Counted from the first letter of the stretch, positions 1 through 10,708 are shown. The stretch: 64,000 nucleotides of DNA from Agarivorans sp. TSD2052 (GCF_023238625.1 NZ_CP096670.1:2655501-2719500), one strand, 5' to 3'. Made by a program: numbers and translations. Notes: a model not told the origin generated them from the sequence alone.

Positions 1-40
1 TCTCTCGCTAAGCCTCGTTTTAGACCAGTCAACTCAAATA

Positions 41-66
41 AAAAAAGCACCATGAGGTGCTTTTTT
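41..66. terminator. Bidirectional rho-independent terminator downstream of purF
   Basis: A-run, then stem GCACC / GGTGC with loop ATGA, then T-run. Read on the minus strand it lies 19 bases past the purF stop and should end the cvpA-purF transcript. The symmetry (A-run and T-run) means it could also stop a plus-strand gene entering from the left. Positions 1-40 are too short to assign to any gene. Confidence 0.85.
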
Positions 67-84
67 ATTGAGCGATGATAGGCT

Positions 85-1608
85 TTAGCTATCTTCGTTG
101 TGCAACTCTAAACTTGCTACTTCTTCATGAGCTTGAAGCGCTTGTGCATCATTATTTCGTAGTTGATCTAAGTAGTTCAAATAGTCCTGATCAATATCAT
201 TGGTCACATACTTACCATTAAATACTGAGGTTTCAAAAGTATGAATTTCAGGGTTACTTTGACGACAAGCTTCAATTAAGTCTTCCAAGTCTTGGAAAAT
301 TAGGCCATCTGCACCTATCAGCTCGCAAATTTCGTCAACTTCTCTACCATGAGCAACTAATTCGTTAGCCGAAGGCATATCGATGCCGTAAACATTAGGA
401 AAACGGATTTCAGGTGAAGCAGAGGCAAAATAAACTTTCTTAGCGCCCGCATCTCTCGCCATTTCAATAATTTGTTCTGAGGTTGTGCCGCGAACAATTG
501 AATCATCAACTAACAATACGTTCTTGCCTTTAAACTCAACATCAATGGCGTTTAGCTTACGACGCACTGATTTACGACGCTGGGTTTGCCCCGGCATAAT
601 AAAGGTTCGACCGATGTAACGGTTTTTAACGAAACCTTGGCGGTAAGGTAAATCTAGGTGCATAGCAATTTGTAGGGCCGTATCGCAAGACGTTTCAGGA
701 ATCGGTATCACCACGTCAATATCGAGATCATCCCACTCGCGCTCAATTTTTTCACCCAGTTTGGTCCCCATGTTTACGCGAGCACCATATACTGAAATTT
801 TATCAATAATTGAATCAGGACGAGCAAAATACACATACTCAAAAATACACGGGTTATGCGCTGGGTTTTCAGCACATTGTTGAGTGAATAATTGCCCATC
901 TTCAGTAATATAAATTGCTTCACCAGGAGCAACACTACGCACAAACTCAAAGCCGACCGCGTCTAACGCAACGCTTTCAGAAGCAACCATGTACTCCATT
1001 TTGCTGGCATCGACATCGCACACTTTTTTACCCAATACTAAGGGGCGAATGCCGTTAGGGTCGCGAAACGCTACCATGCCTTGACCAATGATTAAGGCAG
1101 CCACTGCATACGCTCCACGCACTTGCTTATGTACCGCACGTATTGCGGTAAACACTTGCTTCTCGCACAGCTCATCTTTAACAATACGGTCTAATTCATG
1201 AGCTAACACGTTAAGTAATACTTCAGAGTCAGAAGTCGTGTTGATGTGGCGACGAGCCGTTTTAGCCATTTGCTCGCGTAGTTCTTTAGCATTCGTCAAA
1301 TTACCATTGTGCGCTAGGGCTAAACCAAAGGGTGAATTAACGTAAAAAGGCTGTGCTTCAGCTGCGCTAGAACTGCCCGCAGTTGGATAACGAACATGAC
1401 CAATACCTAAGTTGCCACGTAAACGCTGCATGTGTTTCACTTCAAACACATCTCTTACCAATCCATTGGCTTTGCGTTGTTTAAACATGCCTTCAGTAAT
1501 TGTTACGATACCCGCAGCGTCTTGACCACGATGCTGTAAAACAGTTAGTGCATCATAAATCGCCTGGTTAACGGGACTAGCACCGACAATGCCGACAATA
1601 CCACACAT
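85..1608 (-). CDS. purF: Amidophosphoribosyltransferase
   Basis: First committed step of purine synthesis: PRPP plus glutamine gives 5-phosphoribosylamine. The 507-residue length matches the gammaproteobacterial enzyme. The protein starts Met-Cys-Gly-Ile-Val, so Cys2 becomes the N-terminal nucleophile of the class II glutaminase domain (residues 2 to about 235) with no propeptide to remove. The phosphoribosyltransferase PRPP loop [13 protein letters not shown] is near residue 365. It lies 14 bases after cvpA, as in the cvpA-purF operon of enterobacteria, and is followed by a strong terminator. The identification is secure; purine-dependent control was not visible. Confidence 0.98.
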   Translation of the reverse strand: MCGIVGIVGASPVNQAIYDALTVLQHRGQDAAGIVTITEGMFKQRKANGLVRDVFEVKHMQRLRGNLGIGHVRYPTAGSSSAAEAQPFYVNSPFGLALAHNGNLTNAKELREQMAKTARRHINTTSDSEVLLNVLAHELDRIVKDELCEKQVFTAIRAVHKQVRGAYAVAALIIGQGMVAFRDPNGIRPLVLGKKVCDVDASKMEYMVASESVALDAVGFEFVRSVAPGEAIYITEDGQLFTQQCAENPAHNPCIFEYVYFARPDSIIDKISVYGARVNMGTKLGEKIEREWDDLDIDVVIPIPETSCDTALQIAMHLDLPYRQGFVKNRYIGRTFIMPGQTQRRKSVRRKLNAIDVEFKGKNVLLVDDSIVRGTTSEQIIEMARDAGAKKVYFASASPEIRFPNVYGIDMPSANELVAHGREVDEICELIGADGLIFQDLEDLIEACRQSNPEIHTFETSVFNGKYVTNDIDQDYLNYLDQLRNNDAQALQAHEEVASLELHNEDS

Positions 1609-1622
1609 GAAGCTTTTCCTTA

Positions 1623-2114
1623 TTAAGATTGGTAGTTATCTAAAAAACTAGAAGAATCTTTTAAAAACTCAAAAAACCACTGAACAATCACGGTAAATTC
1701 GGGGATCAATATTGAGCCCTTCCACCAAGAAGACTCAGGAAAACCAGTAAACGACAGTACAAACAGTAATGCGCTTACCACTAAGGCACCACGTATTGCT
1801 CCAAAACAAATCCCCAGTACCCTATCGGTACCAGTGAGTCCTGTGGAGTTAACAAGATGACCAAATAAATAATTAACTAAGGCACCTAATACCAAGGTGG
1901 CTATGAAAAGCAGAACAATGGCTACGCCACTGCGATAATAGGGATTTTCGATGAGAGTAAAATAACTGGATAGATCGTGATAAAACTGACTAGCGACAAA
2001 GAACGCGGCTACCCAAGAGACTAAAGAAAGCGCCTCTTTGACAAAGCCTCGAACCAAGCTGATTAATGCCGACAATACTATTACGCCGATAATGACGTAG
2101 TCTACCCAAGCCAT
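1623..2114 (-). CDS. cvpA: CvpA family inner membrane protein
   Basis: A 163-residue membrane protein with about four hydrophobic segments (near residues 5-25, 28-48, 63-87 and 100-125) and the family start [20 protein letters not shown]. In E. coli CvpA is needed for colicin V production and has been linked to envelope stress; its biochemical role is unclear. Position directly upstream of purF and downstream of dedD is the conserved order. The ATG at 2114 gives the usual family length. Confidence 0.95.
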   Translation of the reverse strand: MAWVDYVIIGVIVLSALISLVRGFVKEALSLVSWVAAFFVASQFYHDLSSYFTLIENPYYRSGVAIVLLFIATLVLGALVNYLFGHLVNSTGLTGTDRVLGICFGAIRGALVVSALLFVLSFTGFPESSWWKGSILIPEFTVIVQWFFEFLKDSSSFLDNYQS

Positions 2115-2189
2115 AAATTTTCTACTTGTTGAAAAACGCTGCGAATTCTACCAGAAACAAAAATAAAATGCGTCTAAGTATTTCCCGGC

Positions 2190-2717
2190 TTATTTGAATA
2201 AAGGGTCAAATTGGCGAATCGTGCCGCTCAGCCCGGTGAGTTCTTTTAATTTAGCCTGCTGCTGTTCAAGTGTTTTTTGAGACACATTTGGTCCAACAAA
2301 CACTCGGTTCAACTCCCCTTCTACCGCAGGCTCGGGGTAAGAATGGGCTTGAAAACCTGCATCTCGCAATTTGGCCACCAAACGGCTGACGTTATCAGCG
2401 TTCTTAAAGGTACCGAGTTGCACGATATAGGCTGGTTTATCAAAGTCTATAGTGCGTATCACCTCGGGCTCAAGCTGTTGGTTGCTTGCCACTTTTTCAC
2501 TATTATTTGACTCAGATGAGTTGTCCTTTTGGCCCTGTTCGCTAGGCAAGTCAATTAATAGCGGAGGCAGAGAATCAACCTTTGGCGCAAAAGGAATCGC
2601 ATTAAACTCTTCTTCAATACGATTTTTTTTACCGTCCAGAACATCAGGAATGACGATCACGCCTAATGCGACCAAAATAATCGTGCCCACTAAACGATTT
2701 TTAAACTGTGCAGTCAA
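2190..2717 (-). CDS. dedD: DedD-like SPOR domain cell-division protein
   Basis: A 175-residue bitopic protein: short cytoplasmic N-terminus, one membrane segment (about residues 8-26), a low-complexity Ser/Asn/Glu linker (about 55-85), and a C-terminal SPOR domain (about 95-172) starting AYIVQLGTFKNADNVSRLV. SPOR domains bind denuded septal peptidoglycan, and DedD helps FtsN-type septal synthesis. Order folC-dedD-cvpA supports the name. It starts 13 bases after folC ends, so it is probably co-transcribed. Confidence 0.93.
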   Translation of the reverse strand: MTAQFKNRLVGTIILVALGVIVIPDVLDGKKNRIEEEFNAIPFAPKVDSLPPLLIDLPSEQGQKDNSSESNNSEKVASNQQLEPEVIRTIDFDKPAYIVQLGTFKNADNVSRLVAKLRDAGFQAHSYPEPAVEGELNRVFVGPNVSQKTLEQQQAKLKELTGLSGTIRQFDPLFK

Positions 2718-2730
2718 AAGATACTCTCTG

Positions 2731-3993
2731 CTATGCTTGAGCTGAAGACAATTTTATCGCTTCTGCTACGGTAAAAAAAGAACCAAATACAATTAACATT
2801 GACTGCTCATCTAGATCACTCAATGCTGCATTATAAGCCATATCAACGGTTTCAAACCGCACCACATTAGCCGCTGACGTTAAACAGGCAGCCAATGCTG
2901 AGCCATCGTCCCCTCTAGGGCCAGATAAGCCACTGACATACCAATGATCAACCAGCGATAACAGCGGCCTCACTGTTTGCTGCATATCTTTATCATTGAG
3001 CATCGCACACAACGCTACAATCTTTCGCCCTTTGGCTAAAAGGGTTAATTGTTTGGCTAAATAATCTGCTGATTGAGGGTTATGAGCAACATCAGCGATA
3101 ACCAAAGGTTGCTGTGATAAGGTTTGTAAGCGCCCAGCTAACTGCCACTGACTGATTGCGCGCTGAAGTGATGCGATATCAAGATCAAGGCCTAGCTGTT
3201 CCAAGGTGGCTATTGCTGTCGCCGCATTACTGAGCGGCAATAAAGGATAAGGTAAATTGTGGTAACTCAATGCCTGGCTGGTATAACTCCAGCTATTAGC
3301 TAAACACTCAACGTTATAGTCTATGCCCGCAGCCAATTGCTGACACCGAAGTTGTTGAGCGCACTCTAGTACGCTAGACACGATATTTGCATCACCAATA
3401 ACCACTTTGCCATTCTGGCGAAAGATACCGGCTTTTTCTCTGCCTATATGGGCTAAATCATCACCTAACCAGTCAATATGATCGATGGCAACGGTGGTCA
3501 CTACACTCACGTCAGGTTCAACAATATTGGTCGCATCTAGGCGGCCACCGAGGCCGACTTCCAGAATAACGTAATCGAGACTATATTCAGCAAACAACCA
3601 AATAGCGGCTAAAGTGCCAAATTCAAAATAGCTTAGGCTGGTATCTTCGCGTAACGCTTCAATCGCAGTAAAAGAGCGACAAAATTCGCGTTCTTCTGGC
3701 AACTGACCATTGATACGAACTCGCTCTCGGTAATCCAAGATATGTGGAGAACTATAAACACCGACTTTATAGCCTTGGGCTAAGAGTATTTGTTCTAATA
3801 GTGCACAAGTTGAGCCTTTGCCGTTAGTACCCGCAACGGTAATGACGGTGGCCTTTGAATGACATAACTGCCCGCTACTGGCTACCTTAGCCACTCTTTC
3901 TAGCCCTAAATCTATAGCACTATGATGCTGAGTTTCTAAATAACAAAGCCAGTCTGTAAGAGACCGGCTTTGTGCAGGTGTTGACTCTGGCAT
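2731..3993 (-). CDS. folC: Bifunctional dihydrofolate synthase / folylpolyglutamate synthase
   Basis: An ATP-dependent ligase adding glutamate to dihydropteroate and then to tetrahydrofolates. The Mur-ligase P-loop VAGTNGKGSTCALLEQ is near residue 55. The central domain has HIDWLGDDLAHIGREKAGIF, the family signature, and the C-terminal domain has VADVAHNPQSA, which contains the ligase His/Asn motif. The 420-residue length is normal. It lies one base downstream of accD, as in E. coli, which fits co-transcription. Confidence 0.97.
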   Translation of the reverse strand: MPESTPAQSRSLTDWLCYLETQHHSAIDLGLERVAKVASSGQLCHSKATVITVAGTNGKGSTCALLEQILLAQGYKVGVYSSPHILDYRERVRINGQLPEEREFCRSFTAIEALREDTSLSYFEFGTLAAIWLFAEYSLDYVILEVGLGGRLDATNIVEPDVSVVTTVAIDHIDWLGDDLAHIGREKAGIFRQNGKVVIGDANIVSSVLECAQQLRCQQLAAGIDYNVECLANSWSYTSQALSYHNLPYPLLPLSNAATAIATLEQLGLDLDIASLQRAISQWQLAGRLQTLSQQPLVIADVAHNPQSADYLAKQLTLLAKGRKIVALCAMLNDKDMQQTVRPLLSLVDHWYVSGLSGPRGDDGSALAACLTSAANVVRFETVDMAYNAALSDLDEQSMLIVFGSFFTVAEAIKLSSAQA

Positions 3994-3994
3994 G

Positions 3995-4927
3995 TTATTC
4001 TTTTTCGTTAGCCGATAGCGCTTTGCCTAAATCTTCGGTAGGTTCTGCAGTCGCTACCAGCACTTCTACTTCAGCCTCAACAATGCCCATCATTTTTGAC
4101 ACCAAGCCAGCAATTCGATCTCGCATATTGCGACGGTCAATGATGATGTCGATAGCGCCTTTTTCTAAAAGAAACTCACTGCGTTGAAAACCTTCAGGTA
4201 ATTTTTCACGCACGGTTTGCTCAATCACACGCGGGCCAGCAAAACCAATTAGGGCTTTTGGTTCAGCAATATTGATATCACCCAACATAGCAAAACTAGC
4301 AGACACCCCACCCATGGTAGGATCGGTTAACACAGAGAAATAAGGTAAGCCTTTTTCGCGCATTCTAGCCAAAGCAGCAGACGTTTTAGCCATTTGCATT
4401 AACGAAAACAAGGCTTCTTGCATGCGCGCACCACCACTTGCTGAAAAACAAATAAGCGCACGATCTTCGGCTAAGCACTTATCAACCGCAGCAACAAATC
4501 TCGCCCCTACAACTGACCCCATAGAACCGCCCATAAAGGCGAATTCGAAGGCACAAGCAACAACCGGTAAACCTTTCAATTCACCTTTCATTACCACTAA
4601 GGCATCTTTTTCACCGGTATTACGCTGTGCAGCAGCGATACGGTCTTTATATTTCTTACTATCTTTAAATTTAAGTTTGTCACGCGGCTCTAAATCACCG
4701 GCCAACTCTTCACGGCCATCCTGATCGAGGAAAGCTTCTAAACGGTCACGCGCACCAATCCGCATATGATGGTCACACTTAGGGCAAACATTATGATTAC
4801 GCTCGACCTCTGCACGGTATAAGGTTTGCTCACATGATGGACACTTAGTCCACACACCTTCTGGAATATTGCGTCGCTTAACAGAAGCACTTTTGCTTTT
4901 AGGAAGAATTTTCTCTAACCAACTCAT
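3995..4927 (-). CDS. accD: Acetyl-CoA carboxylase, carboxyltransferase beta subunit
   Basis: With AccA it forms the carboxyltransferase that makes malonyl-CoA. The N-terminal zinc ribbon has four cysteines in two CxxC pairs ([20 protein letters not shown], then CPKC; about residues 29-51). A crotonase-fold carboxyltransferase domain follows, with [19 protein letters not shown] near residue 165. The 310-residue length is usual. The E. coli gene dedA, found between truA and accD, is absent here; 133 non-coding bases separate accD from truA. Confidence 0.97.
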   Translation of the reverse strand: MSWLEKILPKSKSASVKRRNIPEGVWTKCPSCEQTLYRAEVERNHNVCPKCDHHMRIGARDRLEAFLDQDGREELAGDLEPRDKLKFKDSKKYKDRIAAAQRNTGEKDALVVMKGELKGLPVVACAFEFAFMGGSMGSVVGARFVAAVDKCLAEDRALICFSASGGARMQEALFSLMQMAKTSAALARMREKGLPYFSVLTDPTMGGVSASFAMLGDINIAEPKALIGFAGPRVIEQTVREKLPEGFQRSEFLLEKGAIDIIIDRRNMRDRIAGLVSKMMGIVEAEVEVLVATAEPTEDLGKALSANEKE

Positions 4928-5060
4928 CGGGAACCTTACTTCTCAGTAGGCGTTCATAACGCCGTAATAACAGAATGCATTGAATGGCCGCAATTAAACC
5001 ACAATTGGCCACACTTTTTTACTTAAAACTGGTCTAACCCTTAATTCTCGTACAGTTTTT

Positions 5061-5849
5061 TTAACTCGCTGGCAAAAATAGCGGGCCAATAGGCAACTGT
5101 GGCAAATTAAATTCGCTAGGGTAATCGACTTGCACTAAATACAAGCCCCCGGCTTTAGCGGTTGCTGCAGCTTGAGAGCGGTCTTTTAGGGCCAGTAGCT
5201 CGGCTATCCATTCTACCGGGCGATCTCCTTGGCCAATTTTAATTAAACTGCCCACTATATTTCGCACCATATGATGAAGAAAAGCATTGGCTTTAACATC
5301 GACCACTACGTAGTCGTTATAACGCGTTACTGTAAGGTGCTCCATTCGACGGCGAGGGCTGTGACTTTGGCAGTGAAGAGCCCGAAATGAGGTATAGTCT
5401 TGCTCACCTAACAAGGCCTTACCTGCTTGCTCCATCAATTCTATATCTAAAGGCTGATGATAGAAACTCAAGCCTTGGCCTAAAATAGCAGGCCGAAAAC
5501 GGCCGTTATAAATCACATAACGATAGCGACGTGCTGTTGCACTAAAGCGCGCATGAAATTCATCACCCACTGGCTGAGCCCAACGTACTGCAACATTTTT
5601 GGGGAGATTAGCGTTTACACCTAAGGTCCACGCTGCCATTTTACGTTCAACTGGCGAGTCAAAGTGGACAACTTGACCGGTAGCATGCACACCGGCATCG
5701 GTCCTACCTGCGCACTGAACCTGGATCGGGCAATTGGCCACAATAGATAAACTTGACTCTAACTCTTGCTGAATAGAGCGAACGTCTAACTGACGTTGCC
5801 AACCATAATAATCGGCACCATCGTATTCGATGCCTAAAGCGATGCGCAT
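5061..5849 (-). CDS. truA: tRNA pseudouridine(38-40) synthase
   Basis: Converts uridines 38-40 in the anticodon stem-loop of many tRNAs to pseudouridine. The catalytic Asp lies in [18 protein letters not shown] (about residues 46-63), the TruA signature. The start [20 protein letters not shown] is family-typical, as is the 262-residue length. The neighbours fimV and accD match the conserved block. The ATG at 5849 is the natural start. Confidence 0.97.
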   Translation of the reverse strand: MRIALGIEYDGADYYGWQRQLDVRSIQQELESSLSIVANCPIQVQCAGRTDAGVHATGQVVHFDSPVERKMAAWTLGVNANLPKNVAVRWAQPVGDEFHARFSATARRYRYVIYNGRFRPAILGQGLSFYHQPLDIELMEQAGKALLGEQDYTSFRALHCQSHSPRRRMEHLTVTRYNDYVVVDVKANAFLHHMVRNIVGSLIKIGQGDRPVEWIAELLALKDRSQAAATAKAGGLYLVQVDYPSEFNLPQLPIGPLFLPAS

Positions 5850-5963
5850 AAAAAACCACTAATAATGTCTGTTGCCGCACATGATAAAAAAATGGCGGTA
5901 TAAAGTCACCGCTTTATCTTTAGGTGAGCGTTTTCCAAGGAAAAGAAATAGTGAAAGGAGCTT

Positions 5964-5988
5964 GCTGTGGCCACGATTTGACCACAGC
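5964..5988. other. Stem-loop just after fimV
   Basis: Inverted repeat GCTGTGGCC ... GACCACAGC, 7-nt loop and one G-T type mismatch, nine bases past the fimV stop. No T-run follows on the minus strand, so it is not a classical terminator. It may protect the 3' end or attenuate readthrough into truA. Confidence 0.4.
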
Positions 5989-5996
5989 AATAACAA

Positions 5997-8258
5997 TTAA
6001 CTAAAACGAGCTAATAACTCCTCTGCTTCTTGTTTCAGTTTTTGATCGTCACTAACCAACACTTCTTGGAGAATTTTTTTAGCTCCATCTTGGTCGTCGA
6101 TCTCTAAATAGGCTCTGGCGAGATCCAATTTTGAAGCCAGCTCGGCATTCATATCAACGTCCACAGACTTGCCTTCAGGTAAAATATCTGGGAACGAGTC
6201 AAGCTCAACGTCTAAGCTGGGTTGGTCGTAAGGGTCTGAATCATCACTAGCCCCTTCGTCGGCTTCATTTAATAACATATCGATATCAACAAACTCTCGC
6301 TCTTCTATATCACTTCGCGAAGGAAGGTCATCGGATGCATTAGGTTCGGCTGATTCACTAAATGCATCACTGCCAAAACTGGCAAACATACTGTCAATGT
6401 CGTCATCAGTAACGGGGGCTGAATCGTCTTCATTGGCTTTTTCAAGCTCTGCTAGCTCGGCGGTGTCGTCACCTTTCGGTGTTAAATGAAGCTCAGACAC
6501 ATCGGGTTCGGTTGTAGGTTCTTCATTGTCAAGCTGACTAGCAAAATCATCAGCTACCGCACTCGGATCGTCTAACTCGATGCTAGATAAATCAACGACA
6601 TCGTCATCTAAATCAAAGCTTGCTGACTCATTCTCGTCACTACTAGAAGCACTTTCAATGGTATCTTCAAGTTCTGCAGTGAGGTCTTCAAGGCTACTTT
6701 CATCAGCAGATAAACTGTCAAAATCATCGTCTTCTGTTGAATCTGACAAGTCGATATTATCGAGGTCAAATTTCTCTTGTTGACTGACCTCTGATAACTC
6801 AGCTTCCATGTTTTGTTGCTGCTTCAAAGCATCTTCAAATGAAAGCTCATCGGCATCATCAATGTCATCGCTACTTGATACTTCAAATAAGTCTTGTTCA
6901 TCGTCCATCGACAATGCAGCGGCTAAATCATCGGCACTAATCACCGAGTTAAGATCGTCTTCGACTTGTTCATTACCAGCCGGTTCTGCATCATCTAAAG
7001 ATGGCACTAAATCATCGGACTCAAAGGCATCTAATGCTGACATCTCACTGTCATCCAATGAGATTTCAGGTATCGAGTCTTCTTGAATAGCGGCAAAATC
7101 TTCGAAACTTGCTTCTTCAATCTCGGGCTCTAGATCATCGACGTCATCTTCAAAGCTGTTGGTTTCGGCGATGGGTTCGTCAAGACTTAGGTCCGGTTCA
7201 CTGTCGAATTGGTCATTTTCAAATTGCTCATTCAAGTCTGGAGCTTGTTCATCTTCAGGCTCTAGGTTGTCACTAAACAACTGTGAGAATTCATCATTTT
7301 CATCGTCCATCAAATTGAGGGTCGATTCTGCCATTTCTTTATCTTGCTCTTCTAGCTCACGCTTCGCCTTACGCCTAAACATCAAAGTAATGACTAGGGC
7401 AATAAGCAATAGAGGGATAAAGATAGCTAAACCAATGTTCAATGGCGATGACAAGAAACTAGATAATCCAGAAGCATCTTTATTCATTTCAGATTCTTCT
7501 AGCTTTGGTTTTTCCAATAATTGCAATATTTGGGTTTGATTACGTCTGTTCTCGTTGAGCTCATCGCGAATACTGGCCAGTTCATCGCTTAACTCTTGAA
7601 TACGCATTTTCATTCGATGGTTGACTTCAGCCAGTCCTACCATTTGTTGGCTAGACTCGTCCATCTGCTGTTTTAACACATCAAACTCTTGACGTTTTAA
7701 CTGCTCTAATTCATCGATTCTCGATTCGAGCCTATCGCGAAGCGTATCTAAATTTTGTTGAGTTTGTTCTAATGCCGCAGCATCAGCAGGTTTAGTCACT
7801 GCTTGTGTGGCAGCTGGCGCTACAGCAACCACCGTCGTCGCAGTAGTTGTTGCTGGGGGAGTTGTCGCTACCACCGCCTTTTTCTTCGGTGCAATAGCTG
7901 CTACGGCCATCTGATGGCTTACCGACTGAGCTTCATCAAGTGTAGGTAAGGTAAGATAACTGCCATTAATAACCGAGTTTACATTACCGTTATTAAAGGC
8001 TTGAGGATTTTTTTGCAAAATCGCATACATCATTTGATATACGCTAACCGAGCGAGAAGGTCTGTTTAAACTAGCAATAGCCCATAACGTGTCGTTACTT
8101 CTAACTGGCCCATAGACCTGCTGCTCGGGCTCACCGACCACTTCGTCTGGCCCAACAAGCTCCACATAAAAGGTTCCATTTTCTTGACCAATTGCTGGGT
8201 TGAGAGTAGTGAGCGATATAACAGCTGACAACGCAACGAGGGAAATCTTACGCCCCAT
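5997..8258 (-). CDS. fimV: FimV/HubP family polar peptidoglycan-binding protein
   Basis: A 753-residue protein. Order: signal peptide (about 1-24), a LysM-like segment (about 48-112, with SNDTLWAIASLNRPSRSVSV), a Pro/Ala/Thr-rich spacer, a coiled coil (about 165-240), one membrane helix (about 270-293), a very acidic Asp/Glu/Ser-rich cytoplasmic region (about 310-700), and a C-terminal FimV helix pair starting ASKLDLARAYLEI. FimV/HubP proteins organise the cell pole, type IV pili and the chromosome origin. The position next to usg and truA is the conserved one in Vibrio, Shewanella and Pseudomonas. The acidic region is low-complexity and hard to align. Confidence 0.93.
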   Translation of the reverse strand: MGRKISLVALSAVISLTTLNPAIGQENGTFYVELVGPDEVVGEPEQQVYGPVRSNDTLWAIASLNRPSRSVSVYQMMYAILQKNPQAFNNGNVNSVINGSYLTLPTLDEAQSVSHQMAVAAIAPKKKAVVATTPPATTTATTVVAVAPAATQAVTKPADAAALEQTQQNLDTLRDRLESRIDELEQLKRQEFDVLKQQMDESSQQMVGLAEVNHRMKMRIQELSDELASIRDELNENRRNQTQILQLLEKPKLEESEMNKDASGLSSFLSSPLNIGLAIFIPLLLIALVITLMFRRKAKRELEEQDKEMAESTLNLMDDENDEFSQLFSDNLEPEDEQAPDLNEQFENDQFDSEPDLSLDEPIAETNSFEDDVDDLEPEIEEASFEDFAAIQEDSIPEISLDDSEMSALDAFESDDLVPSLDDAEPAGNEQVEDDLNSVISADDLAAALSMDDEQDLFEVSSSDDIDDADELSFEDALKQQQNMEAELSEVSQQEKFDLDNIDLSDSTEDDDFDSLSADESSLEDLTAELEDTIESASSSDENESASFDLDDDVVDLSSIELDDPSAVADDFASQLDNEEPTTEPDVSELHLTPKGDDTAELAELEKANEDDSAPVTDDDIDSMFASFGSDAFSESAEPNASDDLPSRSDIEEREFVDIDMLLNEADEGASDDSDPYDQPSLDVELDSFPDILPEGKSVDVDMNAELASKLDLARAYLEIDDQDGAKKILQEVLVSDDQKLKQEAEELLARFS

Positions 8259-8443
8259 AGTTTTTCCTTGTGTTCTTCCGTTAGACTGAATAACTTCAAT
8301 CCGTTGTTATTGTTGTAATATAACCAGCTAACAAATTGCGATCTAGCTAAACTATTAACAGTTTACACGTAGATCGCATTTTATTGCGTTTTTCCTCAGC
8401 TAAAGTATCGGCATCTCTCCAATAATCTAAACCGCTAATTCGC

Positions 8444-9472
8444 TTAAATGTATTGTTTCACTAACGTTTCTGCGATTTTGGCTGCGTTTGCCACTACCCC
8501 AGAGAGCGGGTTATTCGCCATCAAGGTCAAATTAACACCACTTTCAGTGTTTGGATTTTGACGTAGTCGACTTAATACCACTGTGTCATTGTTAGCGATA
8601 TTGCTCACTGGAGTAACCATATCTTGTTCAACCAATTCAAAGGCTGGATGATTACTTAACCACTCTTTAATACTGAGAAGGTCTAAGGAGTATGTCGCAT
8701 AGAGGTGCAGCGCTAAACTATCGCCATAGAAAACCGGCACATGCTGTGCACTCACATTTATGTTTAACTCAGGACTTTGCAGCATGGCTTTAGATTGCTC
8801 TGCTAAATCGGCTTCAAATTTCCCCGTTCCGTGAAGAGACTCTTCTCCTTGCTCGGGCAACAAATTAAACGCTAATTGTTGGCTAAATAATTTGGGCTCT
8901 ACCGGCAAGCCATTAAGTAATCTAGCCGTCTGTCCTGCAAGTTCATCCACACCGGGCTTACCTTTATTCGCAGCGCTTAGCATGGCGTTCACTTCAACCC
9001 GTTCTAGCTCAACGTCTTGCTGAATAATATGCAACAGAAGTGACAACTGGCCAGCTAGGCTAATTGGACAATTCAACCAACGCTCGGTTAAACCCTCTGC
9101 AATTTGCTCTGGGTTTACCTCTGCATGAACCCAGCTTAGCGCGTTTTCATTAGCATTGACCATGTCAATCACAACACAACCCAACTGGCGAGCCTGCTCA
9201 GCGATATCGATGGCTGCTTGTTCAGTTGATAGTAGCCAAGCCACACTCACCTCTGACCAATTAAGCATCGTTGCATCGGCTGAATCAAGGGTTTCGCCTT
9301 GCCATTTTAGCCCCCCGTCTAAATCCTCTTGATCATCATCTTGTTCAACAATGTCAATATTAATAGGGAATATCTGAGCTGCCGGAAACTCGCGCTGCTC
9401 TAACAAGCTTAAAAGTTGCTGGCTTTGTTCACTCTCAGCGCCAATGATTGCGACATGATGAAACTGTTGCAT
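8444..9472 (-). CDS. usg: Usg-type aspartate-semialdehyde dehydrogenase homologue
   Basis: A 342-residue homologue of aspartate-semialdehyde dehydrogenase found next to pdxB in gammaproteobacteria. The N-terminus has a diverged nucleotide-binding fold (HHVAIIGAESEQSQQLLSLL). A Cys lies in RWLNCPISLAGQL (about residue 134), near where the true enzyme has its catalytic Cys. The rest of the ASD active-site signature is not clear, so activity is doubtful. The start codon overlaps the pdxB stop by one base (TAATG), indicating translational coupling. No firm function is known for Usg proteins. Confidence 0.88.
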   Translation of the reverse strand: MQQFHHVAIIGAESEQSQQLLSLLEQREFPAAQIFPINIDIVEQDDDQEDLDGGLKWQGETLDSADATMLNWSEVSVAWLLSTEQAAIDIAEQARQLGCVVIDMVNANENALSWVHAEVNPEQIAEGLTERWLNCPISLAGQLSLLLHIIQQDVELERVEVNAMLSAANKGKPGVDELAGQTARLLNGLPVEPKLFSQQLAFNLLPEQGEESLHGTGKFEADLAEQSKAMLQSPELNINVSAQHVPVFYGDSLALHLYATYSLDLLSIKEWLSNHPAFELVEQDMVTPVSNIANNDTVVLSRLRQNPNTESGVNLTLMANNPLSGVVANAAKIAETLVKQYI

Positions 9473-10596
9473 TATTTGTTCTCTCGAAGGTTGAAACCAA
9501 GCTGGCTTAAAGCGGCTTGATTATGTTGGTTGACCACCTGTAACACCTTAAATTCTCGGCGTTGCGGGTAAAATTTTCTTAATTTATCAAAGCCCTGAGG
9601 GTTTGAACCGTACAACCTAAATCGTCGGTCGTCGGCAAATATGTCATATACCAGTTGAGTGAGTTTAGTCAGTTGCGCTTCACTTAGCTCACCATTAAGG
9701 CTTATTTCAGAGAAGTCAGCCACAGGTAACAATTGTTGGCTAATATCATTGCTGTTAAGCCCCAACGCTTGACACATGGCATGGTAAATCATACTGGTAC
9801 CACGCATTTTTCCTTCAAGGCTATAGCCGGCAATATGTGGAGTCGCGATAAACGCATACTGAACCAGAGGCTTAACTATCGTCGGCTCGCCTTCCCACAC
9901 ATCTAATATCAGCAGCGGTGCTTTGCCCGCCTCGGCCAAGGCTAACAAAGCGTTGTTATCGATCACTTCGCCACGGCAAGCATTAACCAAAATTTGTTCT
10001 GCCGACAACTGAGCTAAAGCGGCTTTATCGAATAAATGGTAGGTAGCATGTTCACCACCTTTGGTTGAAGGTACATGTAAACTGATCACATCTGCGGCTA
10101 ATACTTGCTCGAAACTGACCGAACCGTCACATAAGCCCTGCTTTGCTAAAGGGGGATCGTACAACATAACGTTCATACCTAAAGCGGAGGCCCGCTTGGC
10201 CACTTGGCTCCCTGTATTACCCGCACCAACAATGGCGATGCTTTTACCGACTAAACTAGATTGCTGATGTTCAGATGCCGCCAACAATGCGGTTGTGACA
10301 TATTCCCCCACTGCAACGGCATTACAGCCAGGCGCGCTAGCAAAAGCGATGTGATGGCTGGTGAGGTAGGCTTGGTCGATATGTTCGGTACCAATGGTAG
10401 CCGTTCCCACAAACTTTAATTGTTGGGCTTGACCCAATAGCCGAGCGTTCACTTTTGTCACTGAACGCACTAACAAAGCGTCAGCACCCACCAGTTGTTC
10501 AGGCGACATCGTTCGGCCATCCACAGCGATAACATCGCCATGTTGGCTTAAGATTTGTTGGGCAAAGGGAATATTTTCGTCTACAACTATTTTCAT
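9472..10596 (-). CDS. pdxB: Erythronate-4-phosphate dehydrogenase
   Basis: Second step of the DXP-dependent pyridoxal phosphate pathway: 4-phospho-D-erythronate to 2-oxo-3-hydroxy-4-phosphobutanoate. A 2-hydroxyacid dehydrogenase fold: NAD motif IVGAGNTGSQVAKRA (about 122-136), substrate Arg in VNACRGEVID, and the catalytic His in ATPHIAGYSLEGK. A C-terminal PdxB dimerisation domain (about 290-374) distinguishes it from other family members. The 374 residues match the family. A terminator separates it from fabB, so it should have its own promoter within 10597-10663. Confidence 0.96.
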   Translation of the reverse strand: MKIVVDENIPFAQQILSQHGDVIAVDGRTMSPEQLVGADALLVRSVTKVNARLLGQAQQLKFVGTATIGTEHIDQAYLTSHHIAFASAPGCNAVAVGEYVTTALLAASEHQQSSLVGKSIAIVGAGNTGSQVAKRASALGMNVMLYDPPLAKQGLCDGSVSFEQVLAADVISLHVPSTKGGEHATYHLFDKAALAQLSAEQILVNACRGEVIDNNALLALAEAGKAPLLILDVWEGEPTIVKPLVQYAFIATPHIAGYSLEGKMRGTSMIYHAMCQALGLNSNDISQQLLPVADFSEISLNGELSEAQLTKLTQLVYDIFADDRRFRLYGSNPQGFDKLRKFYPQRREFKVLQVVNQHNQAALSQLGFNLRENK

Positions 10597-10663
10597 AGGC
10601 TAGGTGATAAAAGCTATGCTGAATTTCAAGGTCGGCAATCTTAACACGGGTAACAAATTCGAT

Positions 10664-10695
10664 AAAAAAAAAGCTGCCTAAAGGCAGCTTTTTTT
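10664..10695. terminator. Rho-independent terminator after fabB
   Basis: A-run, stem AAGCTGCC / GGCAGCTT with loop TAAA, T-run. On the minus strand it begins 14 bases past the fabB stop and should isolate fabB from pdxB. It is symmetrical, so it may work in both directions. Confidence 0.9.
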
Positions 10696-10708
10696 AAACA
10701 AACTTGAT

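Noticed and set aside
2131-2144. PurR-like box upstream of cvpA (minus strand CGCAGCGTTTTTC)
   Set aside because: One base is missing against the 16-bp PurR palindrome and the left half does not match. Not a convincing operator.
6580-7539. Long Ser-rich frames opposite fimV
   Set aside because: Shadows of the Asp/Glu-rich coding strand; no starts with ribosome sites.
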